Shown here one piece after another: positions 52,989 through 60,078 of a stretch of 64,000 nucleotides of DNA; position 1 is the stretch's first letter; each line of letters starts with the position of its first letter. The notes below the pieces were generated by a model, which had not been told where the DNA came from, did not search any database, and was given only the letters and a program-made list of their open reading frames with translations. The stretch lies in contig JBBRVW010000003.1 of NCBI GenBank assembly GCA_038246545.1, forward strand, positions 62,001 through 126,000. Direction: 5' to 3'. The DNA comes from JBBRVW01 sp038246545 (GTDB taxonomy: Bacteria > Actinomycetota > Actinomycetes > JACCUZ01). The position numbers and the translations under genes are program-made.

Positions 52989-54247
52989 CCGGCCCGGCGG
53001 CCGGCGTCCGGCTGGACCCGATCGAGCGCGCGGTCGCCGACCTCGCGGCCGGCAAGGTCGTGGTGGTCGTCGACGACGAGGACCGCGAGAACGAGGGCGA
53101 CTTCGTCGTCGCCGCGGCGAAGATCACCCCGGCGCTGATGGCCTTCATCGTCCGTCACAGCTCAGGGGTGGTGTGCGTGCCGATGGAGGGCGCCGAGCTG
53201 GACCGGCTACGGCTGCCCCCGATGACCGCCGTCAACGAGGACCGCAAGCGCACGGCCTACTCCGTGTCGGTGGACGCCCGCGACGGCATCGGCACCGGCA
53301 TCTCGGCCGCGGACCGGGCTCGCACGGTCCGGGTGCTGGTCGACTCGGCCACCGAGCCGTTCGAGCTGACCCGGCCCGGGCACGTCTTCCCGCTGCGGGC
53401 CGTCGAGGGCGGCGTGCTGCGGCGGGTCGGACACACCGAGGCGGCAGTCGACCTGGCGCGGCTGGCGGGGCTCGCACCGGCCGGGGTGATCGCGGAGGTG
53501 GTGGAGGAAGACGGCTCGATGGCGCGGCTGCCGCGGCTGCGTGAGTTCGCCGACGAGCACGGGCTCGCGCTGGTGTCCATCGCCGACCTGGTCGCCTACC
53601 GCAGGCGCAACGAGGCTCTCGTCGAGCGGGTCGCCGAAGCCCGCCTCCCCACGCGGTACGGCGAGTTCCTCGCGCTCGGCTACCGGAGCACGGTCGACGG
53701 TGCCGAGCACGTCGCGCTGGTGCGGGGGGACCTTGGAACCGGGACGAACGTGCTGGTCCGGCTGCACTCCGAGTGCCTCACCGGCGACGTACTCGGCTCG
53801 CTGCGCTGCGACTGCGGCCCGCAGCTGGACGCCGCCCTGCGCACGGTCGCCGACGAGGGCCGCGGGGTCGTGGTCTACCTGCGTGGCCACGAGGGGCGTG
53901 GGATCGGGCTGCTGCACAAGCTGGCGGCGTACGGCCTGCAGGACGGCGGCCGCGACACGGTCGACGCGAACCTCGACCTCGGCCTGCCGGCGGACGCCCG
54001 CGACTTCAACGTCGGCGCGCAGGTGCTGGGCGACCTCGGTGTCTCGTCGGTGCGGTTGATCACCAACAACCCCGCCAAGGTCGCCGGGGTCGAGGAGCAG
54101 GGGATCACCGTCGTCGAGCAGGTGCCGCTGGCGACCCATCCCACGGCGGAGAACATCGGCTACCTGCGCACCAAGCGTGACCGGATGGGCCACGTGATCC
54201 CGGGTCTCGGGACTTCGGCGACCGACAGTGAGGGGATACGGACGTGA
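52985..54247 (+). CDS. ribBA: Bifunctional DHBP synthase / GTP cyclohydrolase II
   Basis: Supplies both precursors of riboflavin. 420 residues. DHBP synthase half (1-205): DDEDRENEGDFVVAAAKI, RHSSGVVCVP, HTEAAVDLARLAG. Cyclohydrolase II half: VRLHSECLTGDVLGSLRCDC (zinc Cys), YLRGHEGRGIGLLHKLAAY and LLTNNP-type LITNNPAKV. Both active sites look complete. ATG overlaps ribM; stop overlaps ribH. Confidence 0.95.
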   Translation: MTGPAAGVRLDPIERAVADLAAGKVVVVVDDEDRENEGDFVVAAAKITPALMAFIVRHSSGVVCVPMEGAELDRLRLPPMTAVNEDRKRTAYSVSVDARDGIGTGISAADRARTVRVLVDSATEPFELTRPGHVFPLRAVEGGVLRRVGHTEAAVDLARLAGLAPAGVIAEVVEEDGSMARLPRLREFADEHGLALVSIADLVAYRRRNEALVERVAEARLPTRYGEFLALGYRSTVDGAEHVALVRGDLGTGTNVLVRLHSECLTGDVLGSLRCDCGPQLDAALRTVADEGRGVVVYLRGHEGRGIGLLHKLAAYGLQDGGRDTVDANLDLGLPADARDFNVGAQVLGDLGVSSVRLITNNPAKVAGVEEQGITVVEQVPLATHPTAENIGYLRTKRDRMGHVIPGLGTSATDSEGIRT

Positions 54248-54729
54248 GCGGATCGGGTGCGCCGGACGTCGCGGCCGACGGCACCGGCCTGCGGGTCGCC
54301 GTCGTCGCCGCTCAGTGGCACCAGCGGGTGATGGACGGGCTGGTCGCGGGTGCGCTGCGCGGCCTCGAGGCGGCCCGTGTCGAGGAGCCGCTGCTGGTGC
54401 GGGTGCCGGGTTCGTTCGAGCTGCCGGTGGCCGCGGCCCGGCTGGCCCGCTCCGGGTTCGACGCGGTCGTGGCGCTGGGCGTGGTCGTGCGCGGCGGCAC
54501 CCCGCACTTCGACTACGTGTGCCAGGCCGCCACGCTCGGGCTCACGCAGGTGTCGGTCGACACCGGCGTCCCGGTCGGCTTCGGCGTGCTCACGTGCGAC
54601 GACGACGCGCAGGCCCTGGACCGCGCCGGGCTCGAGGGCTCGTCCGAGGACAAGGGGTTCGAGGCGGCGTTGGCTGCCGTCGCCTCGGCCGTCGCGCTGC
54701 GCGACGCGGTGGCGGGAACCGGCGGGTAG
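54244..54729 (+). CDS. ribH: 6,7-Dimethyl-8-ribityllumazine synthase
   Basis: Joins DHBP and the ribityl pyrimidine. 161 residues; VAAQWHQRVMDGLVAGAL, RVPGSFELPVAAARLA, GVVVRGGTPHFDYVC (catalytic His) and PVGFGVLTCDD. GTG start in ribBA overlap; last gene of the rib operon. Confidence 0.95.
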   Translation: MSGSGAPDVAADGTGLRVAVVAAQWHQRVMDGLVAGALRGLEAARVEEPLLVRVPGSFELPVAAARLARSGFDAVVALGVVVRGGTPHFDYVCQAATLGLTQVSVDTGVPVGFGVLTCDDDAQALDRAGLEGSSEDKGFEAALAAVASAVALRDAVAGTGG

Positions 54730-54747
54730 CTGTTCTGGTCGGGCCTC

Positions 54748-54753
54748 TACGGT
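54748..54753 (+). promoter_or_regulatory. Possible -10 element of a leaderless VOC gene
   Basis: TACGGT ends 6 nt before the ATG at 54760. No Shine-Dalgarno is seen. Confidence 0.3.
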
Positions 54754-54759
54754 GGCGGC

Positions 54760-55182
54760 ATGGTCCCCGCGCGCTGCTCCCTGGTCACCCTCGGCGTCGA
54801 GGACGTCGCCCGCTCCACGGCGTTCTACCGGGCGCTCGGGTGGGAGACCGGCATAGAGATGGACGGGTTCACCGTGCTGCGGACGGCCGGGCCGCTCCTC
54901 GCCCTGTACCCGCTGATGGACATGTCCCGGGACGCCGGCGACGCCGTGCCGGCAACCCATGAGCGGCGGATCCACCTCGCGATCAACCTGGCCACGCCTG
55001 CGGAGGTCGACGGTGCGGTGGCCGAGTTCCTCGCGGCCGGCGCCGCCCTGCTGCGTGCACCGCAGGCCGCGGAGTGGGGCGGCTACACCTCGACAGTGGC
55101 GGACCCGGACGGGCACGCCTGGGAGATCGCCCACAACCCCGGCTGGCCGCTGGGCGACGACGGGCTGCCCCGGCTGCCGTGA
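54760..55182 (+). CDS. VOC superfamily (glyoxalase/bleomycin-resistance fold) protein
   Basis: 140 residues with two betaalphabetabetabeta modules: CSLVTLGVEDVARSTAFYRALGW and AEFLAAGAALLRAPQ ... TSTVADPDGHAWEIAHNPGW. The DPDGHxWEIA end is typical. Metal ligands are not fully assignable and the substrate is unknown. Stands alone between ribH and hisE. Confidence 0.8.
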   Translation: MVPARCSLVTLGVEDVARSTAFYRALGWETGIEMDGFTVLRTAGPLLALYPLMDMSRDAGDAVPATHERRIHLAINLATPAEVDGAVAEFLAAGAALLRAPQAAEWGGYTSTVADPDGHAWEIAHNPGWPLGDDGLPRLP

Positions 55183-55255
55183 CCGGAGTGGCCGGACCGT
55201 GGCCGGACCGTGGACGTGCGCCGGCCGGCATTGCCCGCTCTGCGACCATGGGCGG

Positions 55256-55519
55256 GTGAAGACCTTCGACGCGCTGTTCGCCGAGCTCAGCGAGAAGGCG
55301 ACGACCAGGCCCGGCGGATCGGGCACGGTCGCCGCGCTGGACGCCGGGGTGCACACGATCGGCAAGAAGGTCGTCGAGGAGGCCGCCGAGGTCTGGATGG
55401 CGGCCGAGCACGAGTCGCCGGAGCGGACCGCGGAGGAGATCTCCCAGCTGCTCTACCACCTGCAGGTGCTCATGCTGGCGCGCGGGCTCACGCTCGACGA
55501 CGTCTACGCTCGACTCTGA
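55256..55519 (+). CDS. hisE: Phosphoribosyl-ATP pyrophosphohydrolase
   Basis: Second step of histidine synthesis. 87 residues, all-helical MazG-like fold; GKKVVEEAAEVWMAAEHE holds the metal-binding acidic residues, then EISQLLYHLQVLMLARGLTLDD. The GTG at 55256 has the -10-like GACCAT 6 nt before it and no Shine-Dalgarno. Followed by hisG after 26 nt. Confidence 0.94.
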   Translation: MKTFDALFAELSEKATTRPGGSGTVAALDAGVHTIGKKVVEEAAEVWMAAEHESPERTAEEISQLLYHLQVLMLARGLTLDDVYARL

Positions 55520-55545
55520 CCGTCCCGGACCGAGAGGCCCCCGCT

Positions 55546-56391
55546 GTGCTGCGCGTCGCCGTGCCCAACAAGGGCTCCCTGGCCGAGCCTTCCGCCGACA
55601 TGCTGCGCGAGTCGGGGTACCGGCAGCGGTCGGACCCTCGCGAGCTCGTCCTGCTCGATGCAGGGAACGACACCGAGTTCTTCTTCCTCCGGCCGCGGGA
55701 CATCGCCACCTACGTCGGCTCGGGCGAGCTCGACGTCGGCATCACCGGCCGCGACTTGCTGCTCGACAGCGGAGCGCCCGCTGAGGAGATCCTGCAGCTG
55801 GGCTTCGCCGAGTCCACCTTCCGGTTCGCCGCGAAGCCAGGCTCGGCCACGACGGTGGCCGACTTCGCCGGCAAGCGGGTCGCCACCTCCTACGGCGGGT
55901 TGCTGGCGACGTACTTCGCCGACCGCGGGGTGGACGCCGAGATCGTCCGGCTGGACGGCGCAGTCGAGACCGCGGTGCGGCTCGGGGTCGCCGACGTCAT
56001 CGCCGACGTCGTGTCGACCGGCACGACGCTGCGGCAGGCCGGGCTCGAGGTGGTGGGGGAGCCGATCCTCGAGTCGGAGGCGGTGCTCGTGCGCCGGACC
56101 GGCGTCGCCGACTCGGCCGCCGTCGCCCAGCTGGCCCGCCGGATGCAGGGCGTCATCATCGCCCGCCGCTACGTCCTGATGGACTACGACATCCGCGCCG
56201 GGGGCGTGGAGGAAGCGGTCCGGCTGACGCCCGGCATCGAGTCGCCGACGGTCTCGCCGCTGCACGACCGGGGATGGGTCGCCGTGCGCGCGATGGTCCC
56301 GCGGGTGGAGACGAACAAGATCATGGACGAGCTCTGGGAGATCGGCGCCCGGGGCATCCTCGTCACCGACATCCACGCCTGCCGGCTGTGA
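55546..56391 (+). CDS. hisG: ATP phosphoribosyltransferase, long form
   Basis: First and feedback-controlled step of histidine synthesis. 281 residues; VAVPNKGSLAEPSADMLRES, ELDVGITGRDLL, VADVIADVVSTGTTLRQAGL (PRPP loop) and a C-terminal ACT-like regulatory domain (from about 210) that binds histidine. GTG start; the stop overlaps the next gene by 4 nt. Confidence 0.95.
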   Translation: MLRVAVPNKGSLAEPSADMLRESGYRQRSDPRELVLLDAGNDTEFFFLRPRDIATYVGSGELDVGITGRDLLLDSGAPAEEILQLGFAESTFRFAAKPGSATTVADFAGKRVATSYGGLLATYFADRGVDAEIVRLDGAVETAVRLGVADVIADVVSTGTTLRQAGLEVVGEPILESEAVLVRRTGVADSAAVAQLARRMQGVIIARRYVLMDYDIRAGGVEEAVRLTPGIESPTVSPLHDRGWVAVRAMVPRVETNKIMDELWEIGARGILVTDIHACRL

Positions 56392-56849
56392 GCCGCAGCG
56401 CCGAACCGGGGCGCACCGTGCTGCGCCCCGTCCGGGCCCGTGCGGTGGTCTACACGATCGCGGTCGCGGTGCTCGTCACGCTGGTGGCCCTGGCGATCGC
56501 GCTGCCCAGCGGCGGGCCGCACGCGTGGGGGATCGCTTCACGGCTCGGTGTCGTCGCCGTTGCTCTCGCCGTCGTCTTCGTCATGCACAGGCTCGCCGAC
56601 GTACGTGTCGAGGCCTCCGACGCCGGGGTGCTCGTCGTCAACGTGATCGGACGACGGCGGCTGGAGTGGGCCGAGGTCGTCGGTGTGCGGCTGCTTCGGG
56701 ACGACTCCTGGATGCTGCTCGACCTGGCCGACGGCCAGGCGCTGCCGGCCATGGGCGTGCAGAAGTCCGAAGGGGAACGGGCCCAGCGCCAGGCCCAGGA
56801 GTTCGCCCGGATGGTGACCGAGCACACCAGGGTCGCCGGACACGAGTGA
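56388..56849 (+). CDS. PH-domain membrane protein
   Basis: 153 residues: two membrane helices (about 18-40 and 48-68) then a bacterial PH-like domain (VEASDAGVLVVNVIGRRRLE, WAEVVGVRLLRDDSWMLLDLADG). This protein commonly follows hisG in actinomycetes. Function unknown. GTG at 56388 overlaps hisG. Confidence 0.8.
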   Translation: MSRSAEPGRTVLRPVRARAVVYTIAVAVLVTLVALAIALPSGGPHAWGIASRLGVVAVALAVVFVMHRLADVRVEASDAGVLVVNVIGRRRLEWAEVVGVRLLRDDSWMLLDLADGQALPAMGVQKSEGERAQRQAQEFARMVTEHTRVAGHE

Positions 56850-56883
56850 GCGCCGGGGAGCCCGCCCGAGAACACGACGAACC

Positions 56884-56912
56884 TGGACATATGCGTGAGC
56901 CAGTCATATAAA
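56884..56912 (+). promoter_or_regulatory. Promoter of the DUF3224 gene, predicting a leaderless mRNA
   Basis: TGGACA (56884-56889), 17 nt, TATAAA (56907-56912): each one base from the sigma-70 consensus. The expected start is at about 56919, which is the A of the ATG. The local AT-rich stretch stands out against its surroundings. Confidence 0.55.
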
Positions 56913-56918
56913 GGACGG

Positions 56919-57311
56919 ATGACTGTAGCCAACGGCACCTTCACGATCCAGGGCTGGGACGAGCAGACCTACGCAGAGCGCGGTCCCGGCAAGCTCACCC
57001 AGGCCAGTGTCCAGCAGGACCTGGCCGGCGACATCGAGGGCAGCTCCGAGGTCCGCTGGGTGATGGCATACACCGCTGACGCCGCCGCTGAGTTCGTCGG
57101 CATCCATGCGGTCACGGGCACCCTCGGCGGCAAGGACGGCTCGTTCGTCCTGCGCAGCGTCGGGACCTTCGACGGGGCGAAGGCCGTGGGTGAGCTCACC
57201 GTCGTCGAGGGCTCGGGTACCGGCGACCTCGCCGGCCTCACGGGCACCGGCAGCTTCACCGCGCCGATGGGCGACGAGGCGTCGATGACCCTCGACTACG
57301 AGCTCGGCTGA
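56919..57311 (+). CDS. DUF3224 family protein
   Basis: 130 residues, an allene-oxide-cyclase-like beta barrel by family: MTVANGTFTIQGWDEQTYAE, AEFVGIHAVTGTLGGKDGSF, VVEGSGTGDLAGLTGTGSF. Small-molecule binding is presumed but unproven. The GTG at 56895 would add eight residues but would lie upstream of the -10 element; the ATG at 56919 coincides with the predicted transcript start and also has AAGGACGG close by. Confidence 0.8.
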   Translation: MTVANGTFTIQGWDEQTYAERGPGKLTQASVQQDLAGDIEGSSEVRWVMAYTADAAAEFVGIHAVTGTLGGKDGSFVLRSVGTFDGAKAVGELTVVEGSGTGDLAGLTGTGSFTAPMGDEASMTLDYELG

Positions 57312-57340
57312 CTCGGCCCATCACGCGCCCGCCACCCGGT

Positions 57341-57889
57341 ATGGCAGCCGCACGCGCGCCCGGTCCCGACCCGGCCCGGGCGCCGAACGTCGTGGGAGCC
57401 CTGGCCCTCGCCCTGACCGACCGGATGGCCGGTGCCGTCGGCGAGGCTGCCGGCCAGGCCGAGTCGAGCGCGGCGGCCCTGTCCGCGCTGCACCACTTCC
57501 TGCGGGACCCGAGCATCGACCTGCTCCGGCAGGTCCTCGGCCTGACGCACTCCGGGACGGTGCGGCTGGTGGACCGGCTTGAGCGGGCCGGACTGGTCCG
57601 CCGTGCCCCCGGCACGGACGGGCGCACGACCGTGGTGCGGCTGACCCCCGCGGGGAGCCGGTCCGCCGCCAGGGTCAGCAGCGCTCGAACCGAGCTGCTG
57701 GCGTCGGCTCTCGACGTCCTGCCGCCCGGCGACCGGGAACGGCTGGCCGACCTCGCGGGCCGAGTCCTCGCGGGCCTGAAGCGCGGCGCCGGTGCCACCC
57801 GGTGGAGCTGTCGGCTCTGCGACACCGATGCCTGCGGTCGCCTCGAGGGCCGCTGCCCGGTCGCAGGCGAGTCACCGCCGACATTCTGA
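57341..57889 (+). CDS. MarR family regulator with Cys-rich tail
   Basis: 182 residues. Winged helix: LLRQVLGLTHSGTVRLVDRL, ERAGLVRRAPGTDGRTTVVRLTP. The C-terminal tail CRLCDTDACGRLEGRCPV has four Cys (C-x2-C-x4-C-x6-C), suited to a metal or a redox switch. Target unknown; DUF3224 upstream is the nearest candidate in the same direction. Confidence 0.85.
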   Translation: MAAARAPGPDPARAPNVVGALALALTDRMAGAVGEAAGQAESSAAALSALHHFLRDPSIDLLRQVLGLTHSGTVRLVDRLERAGLVRRAPGTDGRTTVVRLTPAGSRSAARVSSARTELLASALDVLPPGDRERLADLAGRVLAGLKRGAGATRWSCRLCDTDACGRLEGRCPVAGESPPTF

Positions 57890-57981
57890 CTTTCTCACTG
57901 CCGCTCCGTCGCGCCGGCGTCCGGACCGCCAGGCGCGCTGCGCTAGAGTTGGCGCGCTTCCGGCGGTCACCGCCGGGGTTC

Positions 57982-58055
57982 CGGGCTGTAGCGCAGCTTG
58001 GTAGCGCACCTGACTGGGGGTCAGGGGGTCGCAGGTTCAAATCCTGTCAGCCCGA
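57982..58055 (+). tRNA. tRNA-Pro (anticodon GGG)
   Basis: Full cloverleaf: acceptor CGGGCTG/CAGCCCG, D arm GCGC/GCGC, anticodon stem CCTGA/TCAGG with loop CTGGGGG (anticodon GGG), T arm GCAGG-TTCAAAT-CCTGT, discriminator A. CCA is not encoded. The last 11 bases are repeated at 58790-58800 beyond an IS remnant. Confidence 0.97.
58045..58055 (+). repeat. Direct repeat TGTCAGCCCGA, left copy (tRNA 3' end)
   Basis: Exact 11-mer, again at 58790-58800. The two copies flank the IS481-type element at 58058-58789 and probably are its target duplication. Confidence 0.7.
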
Positions 58056-58080
58056 CCGTGTGATGTCTCAGGACATCGGC

Positions 58081-58113
58081 AACAGCCGGACCTGCAACTG
58101 GGGTCCGGCTGTT
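58081..58113 (+). terminator. Hairpin just downstream of tRNA-Pro, inside the IS end
   Basis: AACAGCCGGACC pairs with GGTCCGGCTGTT around an 8-9 nt loop, followed by GTTCATTTG. It could end the tRNA transcript as well as the transposase transcript from the other side. Confidence 0.5.
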
Positions 58114-58115
58114 GT

Positions 58116-58691
58116 TCATTTGCGGGTGGGTCCTTTGGGCGCGCCGGTGGGCTGGTAGTCGGTGTGGGGGTTGAGGAGCAGCTCTCGTAGGAGTTCTCCG
58201 GTGATGGCGTTGACGACGCGGATCTGAAGGTCTTGGACGAGCAGGATGACGCAGGTTCCCTCGTAGGTTCGCCCGATCCCGATGTGGTGCAGGCGGCCGT
58301 TGTGCCGCAGGGTGACCGATCCTGCTTTGTCGACGCGGTCGTGTCGGACACGGTCGTGAGTCCTGGGGTCGGTGACCTCGCCGGGGACGTCCTTGGTGGT
58401 GGTCCAGGTGCCAGGCGATGGTGTCGGGGCCGTTGTCCAGGCCGGACTCGGCAAGCACTTTCGGAGCCGCACGATGAGGTCGATCAGGGCCGGGTCCAGG
58501 GCGGTCGGCGAGGTCTCAGGTCGCCGGGACCGCGGCTCGAGTGCTGCGTCTCCTTCGGCCTCGTAGCGGGCTTTGAGCTTGTAGACCCAGGCCCGGTGGA
58601 GCCCGTACCGGGCGGCGACCTCAGCGCGGCTCTGGTGGTCGACGACTAGGGCGGTGATGACCAGGCGGGCCTTCGAGGTGGGCTGCGGCAT
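58116..58691 (-). pseudogene. IS481-type transposase remnant, DDE core deleted
   Basis: Residues 1-78 are a normal IS481 N-terminal helix-turn-helix part (ARLVITALVVDHQSRAEVAA, LHRAWVYKLKARYEAEGDAA). A one-base shift near 58455 moves the reading: the other frame continues VLAESGLDNGPDTIAWHLDH. About 200 residues of catalytic core are then absent, and the original frame resumes with the family C-terminus (VDKAGSVTLRHNGRLHHIGI, VRVVN-type IRVVNAITGELLREL, DYQPTGAPKGP). It cannot be a working transposase; the HTH part might still bind the IS end. Confidence 0.8.
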
Positions 58692-58716
58692 GTCCGAACA
58701 TCGGGCCGGGCCGGGT

Positions 58717-58779
58717 TGTCGCCGATGACCTGCGACAGGTGTCGCCTATGTCTTGAGACATCTGTCGCCGATGTCTTGA
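58717..58779 (-). repeat. Three 17-bp repeats at 23-bp period in the IS end
   Basis: TGTCGCCGATGACCTGC, TGTCGCCTATGTCTTGA and TGTCGCCGATGTCTTGA start at 58717, 58740 and 58763. Equal spacing of about two helix turns suggests binding sites for the transposase HTH region at its own promoter end. Confidence 0.6.
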
Positions 58780-58802
58780 ACCAGCACACTGTCAGCCCGA
58801 GC

Positions 58803-59000
58803 GTGTGGTGTCTCGGGACATCGAGGACACCCGAACCTACGGAGACGTGGGTTCGGGTGTTTTTCATGTCGGGTCTGTGGCTGGTAGTCGCGGTCGGGAT
58901 TGATGGTGCGCTGGCGGAGGAGCTCGCCGGTGATGGCGTCGACGATGCGGATGTCGAGGTCCTGATGAGCAGGATGACGTGGCCAGGCGCCCTCGGGTCG
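58803..59000 (-). mobile_element. Second IS481-type remnant, copy B (3' end only)
   Basis: Starts with the same end sequence as copy A (GTGTGGTGTCTCGGGACATC at 58803), has its own hairpin (ACACCCGAACC with GGTTCGGGTGT, then TTTTTC, about 58830-58864) and on the minus strand a fragment of the transposase C-terminus (LDIRIVDAITGELLRQRTIN, DRDYQP). The rest of that element is gone. The following stretch to 59158 shows no gene. Confidence 0.65.
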
Positions 59001-59158
59001 CTCCCCAACTTGGTGCGTCGGTGACGCCAGGGTGGGCGCCACCGCGGAGTGAGTGGAGGGACGCTGCTGGAGTGTCTCGGCCGCCGGCCCATCGATCCGA
59101 GAGCTGCGGTCCTCCCTACGTCCCGTGGATCGCACTGCGCCGGGCGCCGGTCGCCGGT

Positions 59159-59803
59159 TCAGTCGCGCCAGAACAGGTGGTGGACCACGCCGTTCGAGCT
59201 GGGTACGACGTCACAGTGATACCGGTCGAGGAGCTCGTCGGGCGAGTCCCACAGCCGGGATCCGGCGCCGAGCTCCCCGGGTGCGACCGCGACGTGCAGC
59301 GTGTCGATGAGTTCGGCCTCCAAGAACTGTCGCACGGTGTTGGCGCCACCCCCGAGACGGACGTCTTTGCCGTCAGCGGCCTCGAGGGCGAGCTTCAGCA
59401 CTGTCGCGGGGTCGCCGCTCACGAAGTGGAAGGTCGTGTCGGACAGTGCGAAGGACGGTCGCTCGTGGTTGGTCATGACGAAGACCGGGGTGTGGAACGG
59501 CGGTTCCTGCCCCCACCATCCCTGCCACTCGTCGTCGGCCCACGGGCCACGCTGGAAGCCGAACTTGTTGCGTCCCATGATCTCGGCGCCGATGTTGCGG
59601 TGGAAGTCGCGGACCAGGTAGTCGTCTAGTCCGCGGCTGCCGCCGGGGTCCGTCCGGTGGGGCCAGCTCGCCGTGGCCCCGGCCCAGCTGAAGAGGGCCG
59701 CTGGGTCAGCATGGCCGAAGGGACGCGCGAAGCTCTGGCCCTCCCCGGCGGCGTACCCGTCTCTGGACACGATGAAGTTGTGGACCCTGACCATCTGCGT
59801 CAC
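59159..59803 (-). CDS. Dihydrofolate reductase-family (RibD C-terminal-like) protein
   Basis: 214 residues; VRVHNFIVSRDGYAAGEGQS at the start, then IGAEIMGRNKFGFQRGPW, PVFVMTNHERPSFAL and DVRLGGGANTVRQFLEAELI, the pattern of the RibD-C/YwjB group of NADPH reductases. Unlikely to be the main folate enzyme. The GTG at 59803 follows GAGGAG by 5 nt and is preferred to the ATG three codons later. Next to the IS remnants and facing them. The 275 nt between it and the next gene show only the -10 element listed below. Confidence 0.8.
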   Translation of the reverse strand: MTQMVRVHNFIVSRDGYAAGEGQSFARPFGHADPAALFSWAGATASWPHRTDPGGSRGLDDYLVRDFHRNIGAEIMGRNKFGFQRGPWADDEWQGWWGQEPPFHTPVFVMTNHERPSFALSDTTFHFVSGDPATVLKLALEAADGKDVRLGGGANTVRQFLEAELIDTLHVAVAPGELGAGSRLWDSPDELLDRYHCDVVPSSNGVVHHLFWRD

Positions 59804-60066
59804 TGCTGCTCCTCATGAAGTAGCGGTCGTTGACACGTTGGACCGCCCAGCCGTGCCGAACTCATCGGGCTGGCCCCACACGCCAGCCGTTCGCTCCTTG
59901 TCTGCCCAGACATCCATCGGACGTACCCGGATCGCCGCGGATGGGAGCGGTCGGACGGCGCCGCCTGGTCGCGTCGGGACGGCGCACAAGTCCGCGCTAC
60001 GTCGTGTGGTCGACGCTCGGCGAGGTCGTGAACCTGTTCGGCTGACGGGCTCCAGCAGGGCGTGCC

Positions 60067-60072
60067 TACGAT
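60067..60072 (+). promoter_or_regulatory. Possible -10 element of a leaderless mobA-moaD
   Basis: TACGAT ends 6 nt before the GTG at 60079. CTGACG lies 19 nt upstream as a weak -35. No Shine-Dalgarno is present. Confidence 0.35.
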
Positions 60073-60078
60073 CGCCGG

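Larger units (their letters stand above)
58058..58789 (-). mobile_element. Decayed IS481-family element, copy A, beside tRNA-Pro
   Basis: 732 bp bounded by imperfect 27-bp terminal inverted repeats: GTGTGATGTCTCAGGACATC at the tRNA side and, on the complement, GTGTGCTGGTTCAAGACATC at the other end (22 of 27 match). The end nearest the transposase start holds three 17-bp repeats at 23-bp spacing. A 12-bp hairpin (58081-58092 with 58102-58113 approx.) lies just inside the right end. Normal IS481 elements are about 1-1.2 kb, so roughly the catalytic core is missing. Confidence 0.8.

Noticed and set aside
58116..58691. Intact transcription regulator (HTH protein)
   Set aside because: N- and C-terminal parts match IS481 transposase and the frame is shifted in between, so it is a broken transposase.
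59804..60078. Molybdenum cofactor riboswitch before mobA-moaD
   Set aside because: No Moco-RNA core could be recognised, and the likely -10 at 60067 suggests a transcript with no leader.
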